Positions 9,267-17,039 of a DNA stretch of 64,000 bases are shown here, one piece after another. The position numbers and the translations under genes were made by a program. Below the pieces are notes generated by a model. That model saw only the letters and a program-made list of their open reading frames with translations, ran no database searches and was not told where the DNA came from. Each line of letters begins with the position of its first letter. The first letter of the stretch is position 1. The DNA comes from Roseofilum casamattae BLCC-M143. Its GTDB lineage: Bacteria; Cyanobacteriota; Cyanobacteriia; Cyanobacteriales; Desertifilaceae. The stretch spans positions 186,001-250,000 of the forward strand of contig NZ_JAQOSQ010000003.1 of the NCBI RefSeq assembly GCF_030068455.1, in the 5' to 3' direction.

Positions 9267-9980
9267 ATGCAAAAAGCTGTTGAACGTCAAGAATTATCAT
9301 TACCTCTGGCTCGTGCCATTGGTTATTGTTTATTGGTCTTAGCCATATTCGATTTCATTGATACCATTATTCCTACCTATTTTATGAATCCTGTGTGGGA
9401 GTTTCAGGCAATTGGAGAGTTAGTCGAGCGAGTTCCCATACCCTTATTAGGACTGCTGCTTATTTTTTATGGAGAGAAAGACGAGAGAAAATCATGGGAA
9501 AAATTGGTGTTGAGATGTTTATCATGGGGATCGTTGATCGCGGGTATTCTCTTTCTGTTGCTCATTCCATTGGGAGTGAATGATGTGATTCGGCTCTATT
9601 ATCAAGGTCAATACCAGATCGCCACTCAGATTACTCAGCAAAACAATCAAATGCAACAGATGAAGTCGCAGGTGCAAAATGCCACTATCGAACAGCTCGA
9701 TAGTCTAATTGCGTTCTACAACAATCAACCTAATGTACCCCCATTAGACAATGCTCAAGATTTACAAGAAGTTAAAACTAAATTATCCTCACATATTACT
9801 CAAGCTGAAGATACACTTCGTAAAAACTCAACCAAAATGAGGATGACTCAACGCCTGAGTTTAATGAAGCGTTCGATAAAATGGTTGTTTGGAGCGCTAT
9901 TAGCAGGAGTGCTCTATATTCGGATTTGGAAGGAAACCCGTTGGGCACGGCGATCGCACAAGCGCCATAGTCGATGGTAA
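9267..9980 (+). CDS. HpsJ-like membrane protein, exosortase-linked
   Basis: 237 aa with four membrane helices (about 15-35, 55-70, 85-105 and 205-222). A cytoplasmic or periplasmic coiled-coil loop of about 85 residues lies between helices 3 and 4 (QITQQNNQMQQMKSQVQNAT). The layout matches the HpsJ-like proteins found beside cyanoexosortase genes. HpsJ itself belongs to the hormogonium polysaccharide secretion locus of Nostoc. It is last in the run of same-strand genes starting at 5839, 48 nt after its upstream neighbour. The function here is inferred from context. Confidence 0.72.
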   Translation: MQKAVERQELSLPLARAIGYCLLVLAIFDFIDTIIPTYFMNPVWEFQAIGELVERVPIPLLGLLLIFYGEKDERKSWEKLVLRCLSWGSLIAGILFLLLIPLGVNDVIRLYYQGQYQIATQITQQNNQMQQMKSQVQNATIEQLDSLIAFYNNQPNVPPLDNAQDLQEVKTKLSSHITQAEDTLRKNSTKMRMTQRLSLMKRSIKWLFGALLAGVLYIRIWKETRWARRSHKRHSRW

Positions 9981-10031
9981 ACTTACGTTAGCTCAGTCGA
10001 ACCATCTTGCAGTGGATTCAGAAATCTGCTT

Positions 10032-10718
10032 TTACCCAGAAACATTCTGGAACATTTCCTCTATTTTTTCGGGGACGATCGCGCCGTCAAAGATTTCGCC
10101 TTTTCCTTGAGGTTGTCCTGGGGCAAACATCACGACAAATGGGGTTCCGGTCATTCCTAATCGATCGCCCAATTCCCGATCTTGTTCGATGTCTGAGGAG
10201 GCCGACCTCTGGTCGTAGTTGAATCGATCTAAGTCTAAGTCTAGAGCTTCGGCTAATTCCTGATAAAAGCGATCGCCTAACCGATCCTGCTGGCTAAATA
10301 AACCATCACGATACGGCCAAAATTCACCTTGTTGATGGGCAGCCCAAGCCGCTTTAGCAGCATTTTCCGCTTCTGGATGTTGTTGGGTAAAAGGGAAGTA
10401 TTTGTAAACTAATTGCACTTCATCTTGATGGCTCTCCATGAATTCGCGGATTGTATCGTAGGAATCGCGGCCAGAGGGAGATTGAAAGTCAGAAAATTCG
10501 ATGAGCCAGACTTTGGGATCGGATGCACCAGTCGAGGGAGACGTACCGATAATGCTTTCTGGGTTGTCGTTGAAGGTGTCGAGAAAGGCGAGAAACTTTT
10601 GTTGTCGGGCTTGTTGTTGCTGCTGTTCGTAAGTTTGCAATACTTCTGCAATAACTTCTGGATGCTTGCGGATAATTTCTAGCACCTGTTGTTCCAGTTC
10701 GGCAGAAATTGTCGTCAT
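10032..10718 (-). CDS. DsbA-family thioredoxin-fold protein lacking CxxC
   Basis: 228 aa. A helical N-terminus (ELEQQVLEIIRKHPEVIAEVLQ) precedes a DsbA-like domain with WLIEFSDFQ, YKYFPFTQQHPEAENAAKA (19 residues) and GTPFVV with the cis-proline. In relatives FSDFQ is followed by CPFC. Here it reads SPSG, so both redox cysteines are lost and no disulfide exchange is expected. I chose the start at 10718 because the frame begins like family members (MTTISAELEQQ) and GAGGG lies 9 nt upstream; longer starts at 10733 and 10805 are possible. No clear signal peptide is visible with this start. Confidence 0.82.
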   Translation of the reverse strand: MTTISAELEQQVLEIIRKHPEVIAEVLQTYEQQQQQARQQKFLAFLDTFNDNPESIIGTSPSTGASDPKVWLIEFSDFQSPSGRDSYDTIREFMESHQDEVQLVYKYFPFTQQHPEAENAAKAAWAAHQQGEFWPYRDGLFSQQDRLGDRFYQELAEALDLDLDRFNYDQRSASSDIEQDRELGDRLGMTGTPFVVMFAPGQPQGKGEIFDGAIVPEKIEEMFQNVSG

Positions 10719-10829
10719 CAGATTGTCCCTCATTAAATTTGACACAGCAATATTGCTAAATCCCGCCCCTAGGAGCTTATTTCGCAGTTTATCATGAAGT
10801 AACAAATTTCTTCTAACGCGATCGCCTCG

Positions 10830-10860
10830 TTGACCTAGATGGACAGCCTATCGGTATGAT
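10830..10860 (+). promoter_or_regulatory. candidate sigma-70 promoter of menB
   Basis: TTGACC (10830-10835) and TATGAT (10855-10860) are separated by 19 bp, 26 bp before the menB ATG. The spacing is slightly long but both boxes are close to consensus. Confidence 0.4.
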
Positions 10861-10886
10861 AGCTTAAGCGTTGAAGAGAAGACTTT

Positions 10887-11720
10887 ATGAGTGTCGATTG
10901 GCAAGCGGTAAAAACCTACGAAGATATTCTGTATCACAAAGCTGACGGTATCGCGAAGATTACGATTAACCGCCCGCACAAGCGCAATGCGTTTCGGCCG
11001 AAAACTGTGGTTGAGTTGTACGATGCGTTTGTCGATGCCCGCGAAGATGCTCGGATTGGTGTCGTACTATTAACCGGGGCGGGACCTCATACGGATGGGA
11101 AATATGCGTTCTGTTCCGGAGGAGATCAAAGCGTGCGGGGGAAAGCTGGCTATATGGATGATGCTGGAGTTCCGCGCTTAAATGTATTGGATTTGCAACG
11201 GCTGATCCGCTCGATGCCGAAAGTAGTTATTGCTCTCGTCGCTGGATATGCCATCGGTGGCGGTCATGTTTTACACCTAATTTGCGATCTAACCATCGCT
11301 GCTGATAATGCCATTTTTGGTCAAACCGGTCCGAAAGTCGGCAGCTTTGATGGTGGGTTTGGGGCGAGTTATCTGGCCCGCATTGTCGGACAAAAGAAAG
11401 CGAGAGAAATTTGGTTTCTCTGCCGTCAGTATAGTGCTGACGATGCATTGAAGATGGGATTAGTCAATCATGTGGTTCCGGTCGAATCTCTCGAAGCCGA
11501 AGGAATACAGTGGGCCAAAGAAGTGTTGCAGAAAAGCCCCATTGCCATTCGTTGCTTAAAAGCTGCCTTTAATGCCGATTGTGACGGGCAAGCTGGGTTG
11601 CAAGAGTTGGCGGGTAATGCCACCTTGTTGTATTACATGACTGAGGAAGGAGCCGAAGGAAAACAGGCCTTTTTAGAAAAGCGAGATCCCAATTTTCGCC
11701 AGTATCCTTGGCTACCTTAA
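10887..11720 (+). CDS. menB: 1,4-dihydroxy-2-naphthoyl-CoA synthase
   Basis: 277 aa crotonase-fold enzyme that closes the naphthoate ring of O-succinylbenzoyl-CoA. In cyanobacteria this step belongs to phylloquinone synthesis for photosystem I. Family motifs are visible: [32 protein letters not shown] (19), [29 protein letters not shown] and the C-terminal [13 protein letters not shown]. Length is normal. The gene stands alone with its own candidate promoter and a strong terminator. Confidence 0.96.
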   Translation: MSVDWQAVKTYEDILYHKADGIAKITINRPHKRNAFRPKTVVELYDAFVDAREDARIGVVLLTGAGPHTDGKYAFCSGGDQSVRGKAGYMDDAGVPRLNVLDLQRLIRSMPKVVIALVAGYAIGGGHVLHLICDLTIAADNAIFGQTGPKVGSFDGGFGASYLARIVGQKKAREIWFLCRQYSADDALKMGLVNHVVPVESLEAEGIQWAKEVLQKSPIAIRCLKAAFNADCDGQAGLQELAGNATLLYYMTEEGAEGKQAFLEKRDPNFRQYPWLP

Positions 11721-11738
11721 TCTATATCAATTAAGAAG

Positions 11739-11771
11739 AAATCCCAGTGGCGAGACCAAACTGGGATTTTT
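11739..11771 (+). terminator. rho-independent terminator of menB
   Basis: A perfect 10-bp stem (AAATCCCAGT, 11739-11748, with ACTGGGATTT, 11760-11769) and an 11-nt loop end in a short T-run, 18 nt after the menB stop. Confidence 0.8.
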
Positions 11772-11860
11772 GAGAATATCAAGTTTTCTTATATCAACGT
11801 GAAAGTGTTTAATCTGAAAAAGGTAATTGTACCGTCAGTCTATCGGTTGTATCATTATCT

Positions 11861-12178
11861 CTAGGCTAAAGCTAGGTCTCGATCTCGATCGTCTTCAACT
11901 ACACTGAGTTTAGGTTTCGATTCGTTGACGAGAAGATCGTCTAAGTCGGTAGAACCTTGAGAAACCGTTGCGATCGCGGTTAAGGTTTGAGATGGCCACC
12001 AATTAGCGCCTTCCAAATTTTCCCAAGACGGGGCAAATGCTGGTAAAGCGAGAGAGCAGGCTTTCCAGCTCCCGCGAACGGGAACCCCCAGTTGTTCGCA
12101 GTTGCCTCCTCTGCGTCCTTCCGGAATAAAATGGCGACAATACCGACAAGCTGATGTTTGACAATTTGGGTGGGTCAT
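11861..12178 (-). CDS. conserved cyanobacterial Cys-rich small protein
   Basis: 105 aa, function unknown. Five cysteines cluster in the first 41 residues (C6, C11, C14, C27, C41), around CRYC, EGRRGGNCEQLGVPVRGSWK (20) and ACSLALPAFAPSWENLEG. The pattern looks like a metal-binding or structural fold. The acidic C-terminus appears disordered. I recognise the type as recurrent in cyanobacteria but know of no assigned role. It converges on menB. Confidence 0.75.
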   Translation of the reverse strand: MTHPNCQTSACRYCRHFIPEGRRGGNCEQLGVPVRGSWKACSLALPAFAPSWENLEGANWWPSQTLTAIATVSQGSTDLDDLLVNESKPKLSVVEDDRDRDLALA

Positions 12179-12633
12179 AAGGAGTCCTCAGTAAGACGCG
12201 CGGTATGAGCTTACATTTTATTTTCAGTTATCTTTCTGAGAAATGGAAAAGAGCTTCATCTTTTTTTTATGTTTGCTTTAAATTCGGACATAAATTCAGG
12301 GATTGTATGACTACAGTTTGTACAGATCGCGGGAGTGTTCCGGAATAAACCCATTGGGGATCAACGAGACCTCGAAACTAGAGGGCGAGCTAGATAGCGG
12401 GTAAAGTCGCCGAATTTCCTCGGTTAAGAAGTAATCCAATCGGCAGGGAATAAAACCCTCTAGTCAGAGGATTATTGTATTGAGAGCTACCAAAAACAAC
12501 TGAATCGATCGCCCGAATTTCCAGATTGAGCAAAGCCGATAAAAGGGTTTGTCATGCGCGCTGGGGAAAAATGGAGTACACTAAACAGGCGAATGCAGAA
12601 CTATACGGGGCATTTTCTTGAAAGCCTGTGGCG
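12179..12633. other. 455-bp intergenic region, possible decayed coding remnant
   Basis: No supported gene. On the minus strand a 50-codon stretch (about 12479 to 12320) reads like protein (LDYFLTEEIRRLYPL and NGFIPEHSRDLYKL) but has no good start codon and stops upstream and downstream, so it could be a remnant or chance. A small hairpin CCTCT-AGTC-AGAGG sits near 12460-12474. I see no tRNA or known RNA in it. Confidence 0.3.
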
Positions 12634-14103
12634 ATGAGTAAACGTTTTCCCGGAAAACCGAACACCCAAACCAATGGGAGCCATGCGATCGATTCACCAT
12701 TACAAGCCGCTCTAAGCAACCTCAATATCAGCTTAGAAGAGGAATTAACTCGATATCGGCGACACCGCCAGGGTGCTAGTGTCAGTCCTGGGAAAACCTA
12801 CAGCCTCTCCCGGAAAGGAAAACCTCTGGACTTGCTGCAACCGACTTCGGCGATCGCCAAAGCCAGTCCGGTAGCGGCGACCGAAACAGCAGAGGATATC
12901 GGGCTTCCGACGACTGGCGAGAGCGAACTCAATGCGATCGCCTTAAGCCACTCATTGCCAGATGCAGAACTGGCTGAAGACTCCTTAGGATTTGAGTCGA
13001 GCAATCCGCCGGATGACTATCTCGAATCGTCCGAAGAACTGCTACGCAGTTTAGCCGAAGAGGAAGAAGACGACGATCCGCCCATCGTTAGCGATCGCCG
13101 CTCCACCAATCCCTGGCTCTCCCCCCTCGGAATTGGTTCCATTCTACTGTTGCTCCTACTCTGTACCGGTCTTGGAGTTGTCCTGCTCAACCCCTCCCTC
13201 ATCCAACATTTGCTCCCGAAACAATGGTTTAACTCTCCTCCTGCTTCTCCTCCCGAAACCCCGAGCAACAACTCCAATGCCTTGCTCCTCCGTCGGACTC
13301 CGCAGCCTAGGTCATCGGAGTTTGCCGAACTCACCCTAGACCGACTGAGCGTTCTTCAACCCGATGTGGCTCGAGAAGCCTCTCCAGTGGTTTCCACTAC
13401 AACCGTAGAACCGGAGCCAGAGCTGCCAGGGAGAAACATTGTTGCGGACGAGCCATCGGAGTCATCCTCAACCTCAGGCTTAAACCTGCGATCGCTCAGC
13501 TTACCCGTCGCGGCTCCCGAGGCAGAACCAGAAACCTCTCCAGCGACGCCACAAACCGCGATCGCCTCCGAACCCTTTAGCCCCCCTCCTCCACAACCGG
13601 CGATCGCTCCTCAACCCTTTATTCCCCCTCCTCCTCCGCAACAGGCGATCGCTCCTCAACCCTTTAACCCACCTCCTCCCCCTCCCAACTCAGAAGAGTT
13701 ACCGCAACTGCAACCGGCCGCCGTTATTCCAACCCGTCCGGGAGACGGAGAACGATCGACGGTAGCTGCGGCTCCTACCGGACTACAAGGATTTGCCGGA
13801 TCGATCCCCATCGCCGTTGACGAACCGGTGGAAGAGGAATGGATGCCAGAACCCGTCGTAACCTTAGCCGAGGATGCCGACCTGGAATATTATGTGGTCG
13901 CTGACTATGAAGGAGGGGAAAGTATGGCACAGATTCAGGCATTAGTGCCCGATGCGTATCTGCGTAACTTCGCGGAAGGTATTTATATTCAACTGGGACG
14001 CTTTGCCGACAAATCCATGGCAGCCGCCTTGGCAGACGAATTAAACATGCAGGGAGTCCCTGCCCGAATTTACCAGCAGACAAGTGAAGAGGACATAGAG
14101 TGA
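12634..14103 (+). CDS. SPOR-like membrane protein with Pro-rich repeats
   Basis: 489 aa. The cytoplasmic N-terminus (about 160 residues, acidic at its end) is followed by one membrane helix near 165-186 (LGIGSILLLLLLCTGLGVVL). A long Pro/Glu-rich periplasmic linker leads to a C-terminal SPOR-like domain (about 419-482: YYVVADYEGG, NFAEGIYIQLGRFADKSMAA). SPOR domains bind denuded peptidoglycan glycan strands. Three Pro-rich units (AIASEPFSPPPPQP type) occur near 308-350. The ATG at 12634 has GAAAG upstream; a GTG at 12628 is possible. It ends 4 nt before a pspA-like gene, so the two are probably cotranscribed, linking it to membrane-stress proteins. Confidence 0.75.
   Translation: MSKRFPGKPNTQTNGSHAIDSPLQAALSNLNISLEEELTRYRRHRQGASVSPGKTYSLSRKGKPLDLLQPTSAIAKASPVAATETAEDIGLPTTGESELNAIALSHSLPDAELAEDSLGFESSNPPDDYLESSEELLRSLAEEEEDDDPPIVSDRRSTNPWLSPLGIGSILLLLLLCTGLGVVLLNPSLIQHLLPKQWFNSPPASPPETPSNNSNALLLRRTPQPRSSEFAELTLDRLSVLQPDVAREASPVVSTTTVEPEPELPGRNIVADEPSESSSTSGLNLRSLSLPVAAPEAEPETSPATPQTAIASEPFSPPPPQPAIAPQPFIPPPPPQQAIAPQPFNPPPPPPNSEELPQLQPAAVIPTRPGDGERSTVAAAPTGLQGFAGSIPIAVDEPVEEEWMPEPVVTLAEDADLEYYVVADYEGGESMAQIQALVPDAYLRNFAEGIYIQLGRFADKSMAAALADELNMQGVPARIYQQTSEEDIE
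13558..13682 (+). repeat. in-gene tandem repeats carrying HIP1
   Basis: Three imperfect copies (spacing 42 and 45 bp) each begin with GCGATCGC (13558, 13600, 13645) and encode AIAxxPFxPPPPx. The HIP1 octamer supplies the AIA of each unit. Confidence 0.7.
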
Positions 14104-14107
14104 GCCT

Positions 14108-14854
14108 ATGGAATTTGTCGATCGCCTCTGGCGCGTAGTTAGAGCTAATGTGAACGACTGGATCGACCGAGCCGAAGATCCGGAAAAATTGCTCGAAAAC
14201 ACCGTGATGGAGCTGCAGGAAAATATGGTTCACCTGCGCAAAGCCGTGGCAGAAGCAACCGCAGTACAAAAACGAACCGAACGAGAATACCAACAAGCAC
14301 AAGTGCGCGCGCGAGACTGGCAGCGGCGAGCCGAACTGTCCGTGCAAAAAGGAGATGAAAGCCTGGCTCGAGAGGCTCTGCTCCGGCGCAAACCTTACCT
14401 AGAAACGGCTCGAATGCTCGAGGAATACCTAGACGAGCAGCGCAGCCGGATCGATCGCCTCAGACACGATCTGCACTTGTTAGAAGGCAAGATTGCCGAA
14501 ACAAAAGCAAAGAGACAACTTTATATGGCTCGCGCTCGTGCCGCCAAAAGCACGGAGCAACTGCATCAGGCCATGGATCGATTCAATCCTCAGGGAACCG
14601 CAGCAGCTTTAGAGCGGATGGAAGCTAGAGTTCAAGAACTCGAAGCTCATGCAGAAGTGGCCGCTCAATGGGAACTCGAGAGCATCGAACAGAAGTTCCA
14701 AACCTTAGAAACCACTCCCAAGTCATCGGTTGATGAGGAGTTAGCGGCGATGAAAACCCGGCTGCAAGCTGGAGAGAAGCCCCGTTCCACTCAATCTCAC
14801 GAACGGGAAAAGAAGGAGTTGGAAGAGCTGCGATCGCGTTTAAACGAAATATAA
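14108..14854 (+). CDS. PspA/IM30 (Vipp1-like) membrane-remodelling protein, first copy
   Basis: 248 aa ESCRT-III-type PspA/IM30 protein. The amphipathic N-terminus MEFVDRLWRVVRANVNDWI is followed by long coiled-coil helices (KLLENTVMELQENMVHLRKA, 20). The C-terminal tail EREKKELEELRSRLNEI resembles the Vipp1 extra helix. Family members form rods or rings on membranes and protect or build thylakoid and plasma membranes. It is less similar to canonical Vipp1 than the next gene and differs at its start (MEFVDRL instead of MGLFDRI). It is tied to the SPOR gene by a 4-nt gap. Confidence 0.88.
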   Translation: MEFVDRLWRVVRANVNDWIDRAEDPEKLLENTVMELQENMVHLRKAVAEATAVQKRTEREYQQAQVRARDWQRRAELSVQKGDESLAREALLRRKPYLETARMLEEYLDEQRSRIDRLRHDLHLLEGKIAETKAKRQLYMARARAAKSTEQLHQAMDRFNPQGTAAALERMEARVQELEAHAEVAAQWELESIEQKFQTLETTPKSSVDEELAAMKTRLQAGEKPRSTQSHEREKKELEELRSRLNEI

Positions 14855-14900
14855 CTTTGGCGAGAAGGTTCGCTAGGTGTACCTATTGCCGAAAACGCTC

Positions 14901-14919
14901 CACTATAATTTGTATAGTG
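14901..14919 (+). promoter_or_regulatory. palindromic -10 region before the second vipp1
   Basis: CACTATA-ATTTG-TATAGTG forms a 19-bp palindrome containing a consensus TATAAT (14904-14909), 22 bp before the ATG at 14942. It could serve as promoter and operator together. No clear -35 is visible, as expected if an activator is needed. The rest of the 87-bp gap is featureless. Confidence 0.5.
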
Positions 14920-14941
14920 ACCCTGACAGGAAAGCAGAACT

Positions 14942-15715
14942 ATGGGATTATTCGATCGTATCGGCCGAGTTCTTAGAGCCAATGTAAACGATCTCGTTAG
15001 TAAGGCCGAAGACCCGGAAAAGATCCTAGAGCAGTCAATCATTGACATGCAGGAAGATCTGGTCCAACTGAGACAGGCGGTGGCGAGCGCGATCGCCAGT
15101 CAAAAGAAAAGCCAGCAGCAGTATAATACCAATCAAAGCGAAGTCAATAAATGGCAGCAGCGAGCGCAACTGGCTTTGCAAAAGGGAGATGAAACTCTGG
15201 CGCGGGAAGCTCTAGTGCGCAAAAAATCTCATGAAGATACTGCCGCTACGGTGAAAGTTTCTCTGGATCAACAAACCGCTCAGGTGGATACCCTCAAGAA
15301 AAGCTTAGTTGCCCTCGAAGGCAAAATTTCTGAGGCGAAAACGAAAAAAGATATGCTCAAGGCGCGGATGCAAGCGGCAAAAGCGCAAGAAAATCTGCAA
15401 AATACGGTCTCGAATATCGGTACGAGCAGTGCGTTGTCCGCTTTCGAGAGCATGGAAGAAAAGGTACTGCAAATGGAGGCGCGATCGCAAGCAGCCTTTG
15501 AGATTGGCGGTACGGGGATCGAACAGCAGTTTGCCGCTTTAGAAGGCAGCGATGTGGACGATGAGTTGGCAGCCATGAAAGCTCAGTTGAGCGGCACTCC
15601 AGCGAACCAAGCCTCTCTTCCTCAAGGTACTCCTTCAGCTTCGAGCAACCCAGCGTCAGCTCCGGAAGTCGATGACGAACTCGAACGGTTGCGTCGCGAA
15701 CTGGAGAAGAGTTAA
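14942..15715 (+). CDS. vipp1: Vipp1/IM30 membrane-remodelling protein
   Basis: 257 aa with the classical N-terminus MGLFDRIGRVLRANVNDLVS (20) and DPEKILEQSIIDMQEDLVQL. The linker is Ser/Pro/Ala-rich and the Vipp1-specific C-terminal helix is present (VDDELERLRRELEKS). Vipp1 assembles in rings and helical rods on thylakoid and plasma membranes and is needed for thylakoid biogenesis and stress protection. It is the second of two tandem paralogues and has its own palindromic promoter-like element. Length and layout are those of a full Vipp1 rather than PspA. Confidence 0.9.
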   Translation: MGLFDRIGRVLRANVNDLVSKAEDPEKILEQSIIDMQEDLVQLRQAVASAIASQKKSQQQYNTNQSEVNKWQQRAQLALQKGDETLAREALVRKKSHEDTAATVKVSLDQQTAQVDTLKKSLVALEGKISEAKTKKDMLKARMQAAKAQENLQNTVSNIGTSSALSAFESMEEKVLQMEARSQAAFEIGGTGIEQQFAALEGSDVDDELAAMKAQLSGTPANQASLPQGTPSASSNPASAPEVDDELERLRRELEKS

Positions 15716-15926
15716 CGTCTTGGTTTTGGGTCTCTAGCATTTAGCGCTCGGGGCAAGGAAATGGGGAATAGGCAAGGGTAACACGTTGAAGCGATCCGAT
15801 TTGTGTCGCGTCCCAAATCTAGGATTAAGTGGATGAGATAACGCTAGCGATCGCGGGAAAAATTCATTTTACCCTGTTGCCTTTTGCCTCTTGCCTCTCC
15901 CCTAAACTACTCCTCAAGCTCGGGTT

Positions 15927-16469
15927 ATGGATAATTTAGTTCTGGTTCTTCCCCTACGGGCGATCGCCTTACAACTGTTGTTTTTAGCAGTAACGGTTGC
16001 GATTGAATCTTATGTGTTTCACCGACAACTAAATTTACATCGCCGCTCTAGCGTTGTTTGCTCGGCCGTACTCAATTTAGTGACGAATACGATCGGCTGG
16101 TTTTTCTTTTTTAATATTGAGCTAATTCTGCCCAATTCGGTTCGAGAAAACTTAATTAATTTACTCTTGTTTAGTGAGTGGAATGTGGCGAATTTACCTT
16201 GGACAATTCTCGGTGGAATCGGGGTATTTGTTATCGGTTGGTTTGTGAAGCGACAAGGATTTGAGGTATTGCAAAATTTGCACGATATCTGGACGGAACG
16301 CAAGCGCAATGAAGGGGGCTTTGCGATCGCAGCGAACCAATCCTTTATCGAGCAAAGCAGAGCCAGAATTATTTTTCGCGCCCATATCTTCAGCAACTCG
16401 ACGATTTTGGTAATGGCCGTATTGCAAGTCATTACCATCGATAATAAAAACCTCATTTTATTTCAATAA
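15927..16469 (+). CDS. fraC: filament integrity protein FraC
   Basis: 180-aa membrane protein with helices near 8-28, 45-70 and 88-110 and a polar C-terminal part. Its length and its position first in a three-gene run ending with an ABC-2-type permease match fraC of Anabaena (about 179 aa). FraC is a septal inner-membrane protein required for filament integrity and cell-cell exchange. It abuts the next gene with no gap (TAAATG), implying coupled translation. Identity rests on order, size and topology; sequence motifs are few. Confidence 0.75.
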   Translation: MDNLVLVLPLRAIALQLLFLAVTVAIESYVFHRQLNLHRRSSVVCSAVLNLVTNTIGWFFFFNIELILPNSVRENLINLLLFSEWNVANLPWTILGGIGVFVIGWFVKRQGFEVLQNLHDIWTERKRNEGGFAIAANQSFIEQSRARIIFRAHIFSNSTILVMAVLQVITIDNKNLILFQ

Positions 16470-17033
16470 ATGCCAGATTTTTTTAAGTCTATCGGTAATT
16501 TGTTTGCCAATCCACCAGAGTTATGGCAAATCTTGTTTTTACTGATTTTTCTCTTGTGGATCGTTGCTTCGCAGGTGGGAGAAAAGTTGCAAGAAACGAT
16601 CGCCATTGCAGCCTGCCTCATCTTACTGGTTGCCTTATGGATTGCTTTGGGGCGCTTGCCCAATAATCCTTTTGTTCTTTATTTTAGAGTTATTTTTACT
16701 TCGTTTTTGGTATATTTGGTCTTGAGTACGAGACTCAATGATATCTCCAAGCAAATCTTGTGGATTTCCTATCCGGAAATTGTCGGAGTTAGTATTATTT
16801 TTCCGGAGTGGATGAATCAAAAGTTTAAGATTAAACAATTGAAGCGATCGCACCTAGAACGACATGGTATTCTCTTGCTGAGTTGCCTGTTAATGAGTTG
16901 TTGGATTTACTTTTCTTTTGCCATTAATGCTTGGGTAGCCGAGAATCCTGAATTAGCTCAAAAGAGTATGCAAAAAAGTTTGTTTGTGATAAAATTGCCT
17001 CCAGATACAATAAATAATAACCAGCAACCCTAA
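16470..17033 (+). CDS. fraD: FraD-like filament integrity protein, short form
   Basis: 187-aa protein with four to five membrane helices (LWQILFLLIFLLWIVAS, TIAIAACLILLVALWIALG, FTSFLVYLVLS, LLLSCLLMSCWIYFSFAIN). It sits exactly where fraD lies between fraC and fraE. Anabaena FraD is about 343 aa, with five helices followed by a coiled coil and a periplasmic domain. Here the protein ends some 40 residues after the last helix, and fraE begins 6 nt downstream. The septal coiled coil and periplasmic part are therefore missing, with no sign of a frameshift in the short gap. Confidence 0.68.
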   Translation: MPDFFKSIGNLFANPPELWQILFLLIFLLWIVASQVGEKLQETIAIAACLILLVALWIALGRLPNNPFVLYFRVIFTSFLVYLVLSTRLNDISKQILWISYPEIVGVSIIFPEWMNQKFKIKQLKRSHLERHGILLLSCLLMSCWIYFSFAINAWVAENPELAQKSMQKSLFVIKLPPDTINNNQQP

Positions 17034-17039
17034 GCAGCA

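Noticed and set aside
12300-12480. Candidate structural RNA (6S, SRP or tmRNA) in the gap before the SPOR gene
   Set aside because: No conserved core of these RNAs was seen; only a short hairpin and a startless reading frame.
13775-14347. 190-codon minus-strand frame across the SPOR/pspA junction
   Set aside because: Antisense to two supported genes; Cys/His/Arg-rich shadow translation.
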